From Acidobacteriota bacterium (lineage in GTDB: Bacteria > Acidobacteriota > Terriglobia > Terriglobales > Acidobacteriaceae), in NCBI GenBank assembly GCA_021793595.1, contig JAJYSL010000313.1, forward strand, positions 1-5,326: a DNA stretch of 5,326 nucleotides, given 5' to 3'. Under the pieces are notes generated by a model. It searched no databases. It had not been told where the DNA came from and worked only from the letters and a program-made list of their open reading frames with translations. The position numbers and the translations under genes were made by a program. Numbering within the stretch: the first letter of the stretch is position 1; the number at the start of each line of letters is the position of its first letter. Shown piece by piece: positions 1 through 4,851 of the stretch.

Positions 1-369
1 CGTTTGCAGCACGGAATCGTCGATCAATACCGCAGCCGCCGAGCCTGCTCCTATCTGAACCTGAAGATTTATACCTGTTTGCGTGCGACCCTGCATATCG
101 AGACGAGCTACACCTACGGTATGTAAAGTCCCAGCGCCACGACCCATATCTGCAAAATCAAGGAGTGCGATCACATCCTGGCAGTCGCTTTTTTGAGCTT
201 GGTTAGGAACTATAACTCCACGAATTGGATTATTAGTATTTGTTTTTGTTAATGGAATACTGCACCTCTTAAATGTTGAGTGAATTATCGTCCTGGAATA
301 ACTATAGGTAGACGTTAGCGACCGTGTTGCACGATTGTCTAGAGTACGAATGGGCCGGATGATATTCAC
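1..369 (-). CDS. Unrecognised protein, partial at left edge, start uncertain
   Basis: On the minus strand one frame is open from base 402 down to base 1 (134 codons) and continues beyond the window. I do not recognise the protein. The part nearest the edge (bases 1-180) looks coding: about 28 of 60 codons begin with G, and the peptide alternates in a beta-strand manner (GVARLDMQGR, then INLQVQIGAGSAAAVLIDDS). The part from 181 to 402 has few G-starting codons and an N/T/R/S-rich translation, so it may be non-coding or decayed. The end given is a GTG codon at 369-367 with GGAGAA twelve bases upstream, which is wider than ideal; a GTG at 174-172 is another option. There is no signal peptide. 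Two plus-strand frames are also open here (to 126 and to 206), but they lack the G-first codon pattern. It could be an intact gene fragment or a pseudogene. Confidence 0.35.
   Translation of the reverse strand, partial: MNIIRPIRTLDNRATRSLTSTYSYSRTIIHSTFKRCSIPLTKTNTNNPIRGVIVPNQAQKSDCQDVIALLDFADMGRGAGTLHTVGVARLDMQGRTQTGINLQVQIGAGSAAAVLIDDSVLQT
335..363 (+). repeat. Imperfect repeat, pair 1, copy A
   Basis: This 29-base stretch matches bases 571-599 at 25 of 29 positions in the same orientation, sharing TTGTC-AGAGTAC-AATGGG--GGATGAT. It lies just left of the first copy of a second repeat pair (373-418). No insertion-sequence ends or target duplications are visible around it. Confidence 0.7.
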
Positions 370-372
370 GAC

Positions 373-418
373 GTAGTGTATTTCTCCAATGTCAATATTG
401 AGTTATCGAGCAGAAAAT
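373..418 (+). repeat. Imperfect repeat, pair 2, copy A
   Basis: This shares TCTCCAAT and, after 13 unlike bases, TATCG-GCAGAAAAT with bases 493-535 in the same orientation (8 of 8 and 14 of 15 matches). A GTAG tetramer just upstream is also shared. Confidence 0.6.
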
Positions 419-492
419 CAATCTAGGATGATTCAAGGATTGCGACGCGCGAATGCCCAGCATACACATGGGATATTTGGCGAAAACGGCAT

Positions 493-535
493 GTAGCATC
501 TCTCCAATAGGAAAGTGATCTATCGGGCAGAAAAT
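493..535 (+). repeat. Imperfect repeat, pair 2, copy B
   Basis: Second copy of the 373-418 element. The two blocks TCTCCAAT (501-508) and TATCGGGCAGAAAAT (521-535) are separated by 12 bases here against 13 in copy A, so any reading frame through the element is shifted between the copies. Confidence 0.6.
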
Positions 536-570
536 TGATATTCCGATGGAGTAAGCAATTAACCGCAAGG

Positions 571-599
571 TTGTCAAGAGTACCAATGGGAAGGATGAT
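571..599 (+). repeat. Imperfect repeat, pair 1, copy B
   Basis: Second copy of 335-363, same orientation. Read on the plus strand with three codons added upstream, both copies encode ARLSRV-x-MGRM; most base differences between them are synonymous (CGA/AGG, TCT/TCA, GGC/GGA, CGG/AGG). The element lies to the right of its pair-2 partner, whereas copy A lies to the left of its own. Confidence 0.7.
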
Positions 600-790
600 G
601 GCAGCGGCTTGTGGGAAAGCGTGAAGGTTGTTGCTTTCCATTCCCGGTTGAATCTCTGGAAGATGGATAGGAATATTCAAGGCAAATTTCCATTCCTGTA
701 TTCCAGTTCCATGCCGAAGTTGGGTACCGTTTGAGGATCTGGCTAGAAAGTGTGTCCCACATATGGCGTGACGCTTCGGCGAACAATTTG

Positions 791-812
791 GGACCCGCTT
801 GAGTGCGGGTCC
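791..812. repeat. GC-rich inverted repeat (hairpin)
   Basis: Perfect 8-bp arms, GGACCCGC and GCGGGTCC, enclose a 6-base loop TTGAGT. No T-run follows on the plus strand. On the minus strand the stem is followed by CAAATTGTTC, which is only mildly T-rich, so a terminator role is doubtful. A competing pairing exists between GTCCCA (754-759) and TGGGAC (789-794). It may be a dispersed intergenic repeat or an mRNA structure. Confidence 0.5.
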
Positions 813-914
813 ACAGAAGGGGGGGCGATTGGAGGGAACTCAGGGCTGTTCGCTCGGGCTTGCAATGGTTTACGCTTGGCATGCAGCTTTGGATAGAACG
901 AAAGGAATGCTGAG

Positions 915-2522
915 ATGCCTAAGCGGAAATTGACACGGCGCGGATTTCTTGGGTCGTCTGGGGCTGCCATGCTGGCAGGGGTTGCAGCGCAGATTGCCAA
1001 CCAGACCGGAGTTGGCGAAACACGCGTCTCTCAAGGGCAGCAACGGCACATTTCCGCAAAGCCCAACCTGATTCTTTTCATGCCAGATGAACTGCGGGCA
1101 GATGCGTTGGCCTGTTATGGAAATCCACTGACGCGTACGCCAAACTTCGACAAGTTGGCTCAAGAGGGGACGCGGTTTGAAAATTGCCACGTACAGTTTC
1201 CCGTCTGCGGCGCGTCGCGCTGTAGTTTGTTGACGGGTTGGCCGACGAGCGTGCGCGGCCATCGCAGTTTGTTTTATTTTCTGCGGCCCAACGAGCCGAA
1301 CATGTTCCGGTATCTCCGTCAGGCCGGCTATGACGTTTTTTGGTACGGCAAGAACGATGCATTGGCGGCCGAGTCCTTTTATCAGAGTGTAACGATGTGG
1401 AATTACCCTGAGCCGCCGGTTCGGGTTTCAACGGGACCTCACCTATCCCAGCCTTCTATGGGAAAGATCATCGGTCCGGATACCTTTATTGGCCAGGTGA
1501 AAGGAAATCGCGCCGAGACGCCGGAGTACGGCCACATCCAGTCCGCGATTCGTATTCTTGAACGGAAGGAAACAGAGCGGCCTTTCTGTATATTTCTTCC
1601 CTTGTCTTCTCCTCACCCTCCCTATGCCGCCCCGGAGGGATTCAATGAAATGTATCGCCCCGCGGATATCCACGGACTGCGACCGCGCGATCTACCGCGG
1701 AAACCCAGCTATATTGCGGGCATTCGTAAGGCATATGGGCTGGATGGCCTGCCGGAAGATACCTTCCGCAAAGTGAGGGCGTTGTATTACGGAATGGTCA
1801 GTTACAGCGATTGGCTGTTGGGCGAATTGCTGGAAGCTGTCGAACGTACGAATCACAAGCAGGACACGGCCGTCTTTCTTTTATCCGATCATGGTGACTA
1901 CGCCGGAGATTATGGGCTTGTCGAGAAATGGCCCAGCGGACTCGAAGATGTTCTGACGCATGTCCCCTTGATCGCCAGTATTCCAGGCGGGACCCAGGGA
2001 AACAGCTCGAAGGACATCGTGGAATTGTTCGACGTAATGGCAACCTGTCTCGAGCTTGCCGATACCCGCGCACACCATACCCATTTTGCTCGCAGCCTGA
2101 TGCCGCAAATTCAAGGCGGGGACGGGGATCCTAAGCGGGCGGCCTTTGCGGAAGGGGGGTATAACCCGTACGAACCGCAGTGTTTTGAGGACAATCTACA
2201 GTCTCCGGGTTCGTTGTACTATCCGAAAGAGCACTTGGAATGCACGCATCCGGAGACTGTCAGCCGGGCTGCCATGGTTCGTACTCGCGACTATAAATTG
2301 GTCAGCCGTCCACAAGAACAAAGTGAGCTGTATCGCTACAGGGACGATCCGCAAGAACTTCATAACCGATTTGGCGATCAAGAAGTTGCCGATGTCCAAT
2401 GCGAACTGCAACAACAGCTTTTACATTGGTACGTCAATACGACGGGGATTGCGCCGTTCGACAAAGATCAGCGAAATCTCCCACCCTATTATCCGACGCC
2501 CACGCTTCCGCTTTCCACGTGA
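915..2522 (+). CDS. Tat-exported sulfatase (alkaline phosphatase superfamily)
   Basis: A 535-residue type I sulfatase, expected to hydrolyse a sulfate ester of a carbohydrate or aryl compound outside the cytoplasm; the substrate cannot be read from the sequence. Residues 7-26 form a twin-arginine signal (TRRGFLG followed by a small hydrophobic stretch), so it is probably exported folded. The metal/active-site block at 56-70 (MPDELRADALACYGN) is followed by the formylglycine motif at C98-G-A-S-R102 with the usual downstream LLTG. The motif has Ala in place of the commoner Pro; C-x-[P/A]-x-R is an accepted form. Other expected residues are K146 (YGK), H234 (SSPHPPY), D325-H326 (LLSDHGD) and K338 (VEKW). 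Length is normal for the family. The ATG at 915 has AAGGA at 902-906, eight bases upstream. Maturation needs a formylglycine-generating enzyme encoded elsewhere, as none is in the window. It converges on the NifX-like gene. Family assignment is firm, specificity unknown. Confidence 0.95.
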   Translation: MPKRKLTRRGFLGSSGAAMLAGVAAQIANQTGVGETRVSQGQQRHISAKPNLILFMPDELRADALACYGNPLTRTPNFDKLAQEGTRFENCHVQFPVCGASRCSLLTGWPTSVRGHRSLFYFLRPNEPNMFRYLRQAGYDVFWYGKNDALAAESFYQSVTMWNYPEPPVRVSTGPHLSQPSMGKIIGPDTFIGQVKGNRAETPEYGHIQSAIRILERKETERPFCIFLPLSSPHPPYAAPEGFNEMYRPADIHGLRPRDLPRKPSYIAGIRKAYGLDGLPEDTFRKVRALYYGMVSYSDWLLGELLEAVERTNHKQDTAVFLLSDHGDYAGDYGLVEKWPSGLEDVLTHVPLIASIPGGTQGNSSKDIVELFDVMATCLELADTRAHHTHFARSLMPQIQGGDGDPKRAAFAEGGYNPYEPQCFEDNLQSPGSLYYPKEHLECTHPETVSRAAMVRTRDYKLVSRPQEQSELYRYRDDPQELHNRFGDQEVADVQCELQQQLLHWYVNTTGIAPFDKDQRNLPPYYPTPTLPLST

Positions 2523-2533
2523 ACGGGCGCGGC

Positions 2534-2593
2534 GGTGTTTGCGCAGTAGCAACACCCTAGTGCCCGGTTCGGCACAGGCGCCGACGCATTTTT
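2534..2593 (+). terminator. Terminator-like dyads between convergent genes
   Basis: The 74-base gap between the sulfatase stop and the stop of the opposing NifX-like gene holds two hairpins. The first is GGTGTT (2534-2539) with AACACC (2551-2556), extendable by GC/GC with one bulged T. The second is GTGCC (2560-2564) with GGCAC (2571-2575). An overlapping alternative, TCGGC (2569-2573) with GCCGA (2580-2584), ends four bases before a T-run at 2589-2593. The T-run favours termination of the sulfatase transcript. No T-run follows on the minus strand. Confidence 0.45.
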
Positions 2594-2596
2594 GTT

Positions 2597-3052
2597 CTAA
2601 CTGTGGCAACAGCCGGAAGCGCCGTCATGGATCTGTTCGTTTCCGTGCCGATGTCCGCAACAGCAACCTCCGCCAGAGTGTTCTGCTCCGGAAGAATGGC
2701 GACCACTGTCCTGGCCGTGCTGGTGGGTTGCGGATGCAGGCTGCAGCGATCCGGCGGCGAGCATCTCGACCAGAAGGGGTGCAGCAACGCCGGCGGGCGC
2801 CAGCCAGCCGCGAATTTGGGCTCGTTGCAGGTTCTCCACGGCTCCCATCCCGATTTCGCTGCAAATTACGTCGGTGCAGTGTTCCGCTTGGAGCTGCTCC
2901 ACCACGCTTTTTCCGTTCAGTCCGTGGTTCTGGAGGAAGCGTGAGGGGCCATGTTCCAAATCGCGGATCATGATCCACTTGGCTTTGCCAAAGTGTGGGG
3001 AAAGACTGGAGTCTTCTCGATTCAATAGGGTCATCAAGGCAATTTTGCGCAT
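2597..3052 (-). CDS. NifX/NifB-family metallocluster-binding protein with Cys/His tail
   Basis: A 151-residue protein of the dinitrogenase iron-molybdenum cofactor biosynthesis fold (Nitro_FeMo-Co family: NifX, NafY, C-terminal NifB and many stand-alone homologues). Residues 1-100 show the family pattern: a first strand MRKIALMTLL, then SPHFGKAKWI (18-27), and a DVICSEIGMGAVENLQRAQIRGW-type core near 61-83. The tail from about 105 is low-complexity and metal-ligand-rich, with H110, H112, H119, H125, a CCC-GHRH cluster at 130-136, H142 and a final CCHS. Such stand-alone members occur outside nitrogen fixers, and no nif gene is visible here, so a role in nitrogenase assembly should not be assumed. 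The start is the ATG at 3052, which has GGAG eight bases upstream; an in-frame ATG at 3070 lacks a comparable site and would add six residues. It is divergent from the PadR-family gene and shares its operator region. Binding of an Fe-S, Mo or other metal cluster is inference. Confidence 0.88.
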   Translation of the reverse strand: MRKIALMTLLNREDSSLSPHFGKAKWIMIRDLEHGPSRFLQNHGLNGKSVVEQLQAEHCTDVICSEIGMGAVENLQRAQIRGWLAPAGVAAPLLVEMLAAGSLQPASATHQHGQDSGRHSSGAEHSGGGCCCGHRHGNEQIHDGASGCCHS

Positions 3053-3060
3053 ACAGGGTT

Positions 3061-3064
3061 CTCC
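3061..3064 (-). promoter_or_regulatory. Ribosome binding site deciding the NifX-like start
   Basis: The minus strand reads GGAG here, eight bases ahead of the ATG at 3052. It falls inside the longer reading frame that would begin at 3070, so the shorter product is preferred. Confidence 0.65.
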
Positions 3065-3078
3065 GATCATTGTTGCGG

Positions 3079-3098
3079 CGCATGACGGGTGTCATGCG
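3079..3098. promoter_or_regulatory. Perfect inverted repeat in the NifX-side leader
   Basis: CGCATGAC and GTCATGCG form 8-bp perfect arms around a 4-base loop GGGT. It lies 26 bases before the NifX-like start codon and 36 bases from the 23-bp dyad. It could be a second protein-binding site or a leader hairpin affecting translation of the NifX-like gene. No T-run follows it on either strand, so a terminator is unlikely. Confidence 0.45.
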
Positions 3099-3111
3099 GA
3101 TAGTGAAGATT

Positions 3112-3140
3112 TTGCAGGTGTAGAAAAGGTCGCATATAGA
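3112..3140 (+). promoter_or_regulatory. Sigma-70-type promoter for the PadR-thioesterase operon
   Basis: TTGCAG (3112-3117) and TATAGA (3135-3140) are separated by exactly 17 bases. Transcription would start near 3147, giving a leader of about 87 bases. The -10 box is the left edge of the 23-bp dyad, so a bound repressor would block it, consistent with PadR autorepression. On the minus strand TTCTTA (3161-3156) and TATATG (3138-3133), also 17 apart, are a weaker candidate for the NifX-like gene across the same dyad. Confidence 0.6.
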
Positions 3141-3157
3141 TGTAATATACACCTATA
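3135..3157. promoter_or_regulatory. Near-perfect 23-bp dyad, putative PadR operator
   Basis: The arms TATAGATGTA (3135-3144) and TACACCTATA (3148-3157) are inverted copies with one mismatch in ten, around a 3-base centre ATA. PadR-family dimers bind A+T-rich dyads of the general ATGT...ACAT kind, and this one lies between a PadR gene and its divergent neighbour, over the -10 region. A further half-site AGGTGTA at 3116-3122 matches the inner part of the arms. ModE was considered and set aside, since its known sites have a different spacing and sequence. Confidence 0.6.
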
Positions 3158-3233
3158 AGAAACTTGCCCATGATAATTTTGTGTTGGAGCACGTATCCCA
3201 TGTCATACCGCGCAGTAGCGACGAGGTGCGCCG

Positions 3234-3632
3234 ATGCCTAAATTTTTCTGTTCCCGCCACGCCGGCAGCCATCCCTGTACCTGTGCCATGGGGAACCTGT
3301 ATCGCTACATTGAGCCGGTCGTGCTGCTGATTCTTCAGGAGGAGGAAAAGTCCTATGGCTATGACCTGGCAGACAAGTTGGCGGGCTTTGCCTTGACGGA
3401 TGCTCGCGTGGAACGAGCTTCGTTGTACCGGACACTGCGGGGGTTGGAAGAGAACGGGTATGTTACCTCGGAGTGGGACGTGGAGGGCGCGGGCCCGGCA
3501 CGGCGGGTGTATGCACTGACGGACAATGGCCGTCTTCGCCTACAGGAATGGACGCAATTGCTGGGGCGCATGGGCAGAGCCATGGTCGCATTTTCTGAGC
3601 GGGCCGAGCAGGGATCTGAGGTGAAGAGATGA
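3234..3632 (+). CDS. PadR-family transcriptional regulator with Cys/His N-terminus
   Basis: A 132-residue winged-helix DNA-binding protein. The PadR core covers about residues 25-107: IEPVVLLILQEEEKSYGYDLADKL, then the recognition-helix region ERASLYRTLRGLEENGYV (60-77), then the wing and the typical ARRVYALTDNGRLRLQEW (89-106). The dimerising C-terminal helix is short (about 108-125), as in the smaller PadR class. An N-terminal extension of about 20 residues carries C6, H9, H13, C15 and C17, a plausible metal or redox site that classical PadR proteins lack. The start is the ATG at 3234, with GAGGTG at 3223-3228. The in-frame ATG at 3288 has no ribosome binding site and would remove the Cys/His segment. 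Its stop overlaps the thioesterase start (ATGA). It probably represses its own operon, and perhaps the divergent NifX-like gene, through the dyad at 3135-3157. The family is firm; the ligand is inferred. Confidence 0.92.
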   Translation: MPKFFCSRHAGSHPCTCAMGNLYRYIEPVVLLILQEEEKSYGYDLADKLAGFALTDARVERASLYRTLRGLEENGYVTSEWDVEGAGPARRVYALTDNGRLRLQEWTQLLGRMGRAMVAFSERAEQGSEVKR

Positions 3633-4192
3633 GTCGATCTCTGGGGCCGCAGATGCCGCTGGCGGGAAAAAGGGACGGCCGATCCGAGGAAAATGGCGCG
3701 AAGAATAGCGGTCGTAAGCCAGCTGAGGGAGAGGCCGCATCGCAGCCGGTGGCCGTGCTGAATCCCTGCTGTATGGTTTGTGGCCAGCAGAACCCGCACG
3801 GCCTGCAGCTCACCTTTTTCGCCGAAGCAAACGGGGTCGTGGCGGAATGGGTGCCAGGAGAAACGTGGGAAAGCTTTCCCGGCACGATTCACGGTGGCGT
3901 GATTTCGACGGTGTTGGATGAGGCCATGTCGAAGGCGATTATTGCGCACGGTATGGAGGCTTATACGGCGGAGCTGCGGGTGCGCTTCAAGGAGAAAATT
4001 CGCGCCGGGGAGACGGTGCGAGTGCGCGCCTGGGTTGTGCAAACACGGAAACGGAGAATCACGGCGGAGGCAAGGCTTTGTTCCAGCGCCAGACAGGAAC
4101 GTGCCCATGCCTGGGGAACATTTCTGATTTCTCCGCGTGCTTCGGCAGGGTCGGCTCCTGGCCGGAATCCGTTGGGACGGAGCAGGGTTTAA
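3629..4192 (+). CDS. PaaI-type hotdog-fold thioesterase
   Basis: A 187-residue member of the hotdog thioesterase superfamily (PaaI/4HBT type), expected to hydrolyse an acyl- or aryl-CoA thioester in the cytoplasm; the substrate is unknown. The domain runs from about 44 to 167. It opens with the NPCCMVCGQQNPHGLQL block (45-61), common in one branch of the family, with C47, C48 and C51. The active-site segment is GTIHGGVISTVLDEAMSKAI (85-104), with H88-G-G and the acidic pair D97/E98 in the position of the catalytic Asp of PaaI. Residues 1-43 and about 168-187 are hydrophilic, low-complexity extensions. The ATG at 3629 overlaps the PadR stop and is preceded by GAGGTGA (3618-3624), so translation is probably coupled and regulator and enzyme are co-expressed. 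The next in-frame ATG (M49) lies inside the Cys block, so the long N-terminus is kept. A link to aromatic or fatty-acid degradation is possible but not shown by neighbours. Confidence 0.9.
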   Translation: MSRSLGPQMPLAGKRDGRSEENGAKNSGRKPAEGEAASQPVAVLNPCCMVCGQQNPHGLQLTFFAEANGVVAEWVPGETWESFPGTIHGGVISTVLDEAMSKAIIAHGMEAYTAELRVRFKEKIRAGETVRVRAWVVQTRKRRITAEARLCSSARQERAHAWGTFLISPRASAGSAPGRNPLGRSRV

Positions 4193-4223
4193 TCTGACGG
4201 TAGACAGTAGCAGCGAGCTGGTA

Positions 4224-4252
4224 TTGGAGTCGAAGTGGGGATTGAATAAAAT
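4224..4252 (+). promoter_or_regulatory. yceI: Sigma-70-type promoter for the YceI gene
   Basis: TTGGAG (4224-4229) and TAAAAT (4247-4252) are separated by 17 bases, about 70 bases before the YceI start. The leader contains an inverted pair TTAGAA (4259-4264) and TTCTAA (4295-4300) with a direct repeat of GCATC between the arms. No terminator is visible between the thioesterase stop and this promoter, so some read-through from the upstream operon is possible. Confidence 0.55.
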
Positions 4253-4320
4253 TAGTCGTTAGAACGAGCATCGATTCAAAAATTCCAGCATCCATTCTAA
4301 GCAGAAAAGGAGAATCACCT

Positions 4321-4851
4321 ATGCCACCGATCACATACGCAATCGATTCCGCTCATAGTTCCGTTCATTTCAGCGTTCGCCATTTGATGGTCTCGAATGT
4401 GCGAGGAGAATTCGCCAAGGTTTCCGGCACGGTCCAGTTTGACGCGGAACATCCGGAAAGCTCCACTGTCGAAGCCACCATTGACGCTGCTTCCATCAAC
4501 ACGCGCGAACCGCAGCGCGATACCCATTTGAAAAGCGCGGACTTTCTGGACGTCGAGAAATTTCCGACGCTGACATTTCGCAGCAAGAAGATTGCGGTGG
4601 AGCCGGGCGGAGGAAAATTGACGGGCGATCTGACCATTCACGGAGTTACGCGCGAGATTACGCTCGATGTGGAAGGTCCGACAGAAGAGATTCAAGACCC
4701 ATGGGGCAAGCAGCGCTTCGGCGCGTCTGCGACCGCCAAACTGAACCGTAAGGACTTTGGGCTGACCTGGAATGCGGCATTGGAAACGGGCGGAGTGATG
4801 GTCGGGGACGAGGTCAAAATCACCATCGATATCGAAGTGGTCCGGGCGTGA
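4321..4851 (+). CDS. yceI: YceI-family lipid/isoprenoid-binding protein
   Basis: A 176-residue YceI-like lipocalin-type beta-barrel. Characterised relatives bind polyisoprenoids or other amphiphiles; in many bacteria the family is linked to stress or envelope functions. Family signatures appear in order: IDSAHSSVHFSVRHL (8-22), NVRGEF (26-31), TIDAASINTREPQRDTHLKS (53-72), DFLDVEKFPTLTFRS (74-88), LTGDLTIHGVTREITLDV (100-117), LNRKDFGLTWN (141-151) and VGDEVKITIDIE (161-172). The whole barrel is present and the length is normal. There is no signal peptide: the protein starts directly at the first strand, so this copy is probably cytoplasmic, unlike the periplasmic E. coli protein. The start has a strong AAGGAG (4307-4312), eight bases upstream. 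It is probably transcribed alone from the promoter at 4224-4252. Function in this organism is not shown by context. Confidence 0.95.
   Translation: MPPITYAIDSAHSSVHFSVRHLMVSNVRGEFAKVSGTVQFDAEHPESSTVEATIDAASINTREPQRDTHLKSADFLDVEKFPTLTFRSKKIAVEPGGGKLTGDLTIHGVTREITLDVEGPTEEIQDPWGKQRFGASATAKLNRKDFGLTWNAALETGGVMVGDEVKITIDIEVVRA

Larger units (their letters stand above)
370..914. other. Gene-free region with decayed repeats
   Basis: No convincing gene lies between the left partial frame and the sulfatase. The short open frames here have no ribosome binding sites and no recognisable protein features, and the plus strand carries stops in all frames. What the region holds is the 1-2-2'-1' repeat arrangement (335-599), a GC-rich hairpin (791-812) and the leader of the sulfatase gene. 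No clear sigma-70 promoter was found for the sulfatase; TTTACG at 869-874 with GATAGA at 892-897 is a weak match that would place transcription start too close to the ribosome binding site. Confidence 0.55.

Noticed and set aside
3..206. Plus-strand open frame at the left edge, ending at TAG near 206
   Set aside because: Only about a quarter of its codons begin with G, against nearly half in the overlapping minus-strand frame, so the minus strand is the better coding candidate.
423..680. Minus-strand frame starting at a TTG codon (85 codons) in the repeat region
   Set aside because: It lacks a ribosome binding site and a recognisable domain, and repeat pair 1 changes four of its amino acids between copies. 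The repeats look better conserved on the opposite strand.
2146..2973. Plus-strand open frame of 275 codons overlapping the sulfatase end and the NifX-like gene
   Set aside because: Highly Arg-rich translation, no ribosome binding site, and it covers the well-supported sulfatase C-terminus and NifX-like gene in other frames.
2597..3052. Reading the NifX-like gene as evidence for nitrogen fixation
   Set aside because: Stand-alone members of this family are widespread in non-diazotrophs and no other nif gene is present in the window.
2625..3152. Alternative minus-strand frame of 175 codons over the NifX-like gene
   Set aside because: Arg- and Pro-rich with no family features, whereas the chosen frame shows the NifX pattern and a GGAG site at the right distance.
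3135..3157. ModE (molybdate) operator suggested by the TATAG...CTATA edges next to a NifX-like gene
   Set aside because: Known ModE sites pair longer TATA-type arms across a 6-7 base spacer. Here the arms contain ATGTA/TACAC and a 3-base centre, and a PadR gene is adjacent.
3359..4108. Long minus-strand open frame (249 codons) across the PadR and thioesterase genes
   Set aside because: Its translation is rich in Arg, His, Pro and Ser and has no recognisable domain. It lies opposite two genes with clear family motifs and ribosome binding sites, so it is an antisense shadow.
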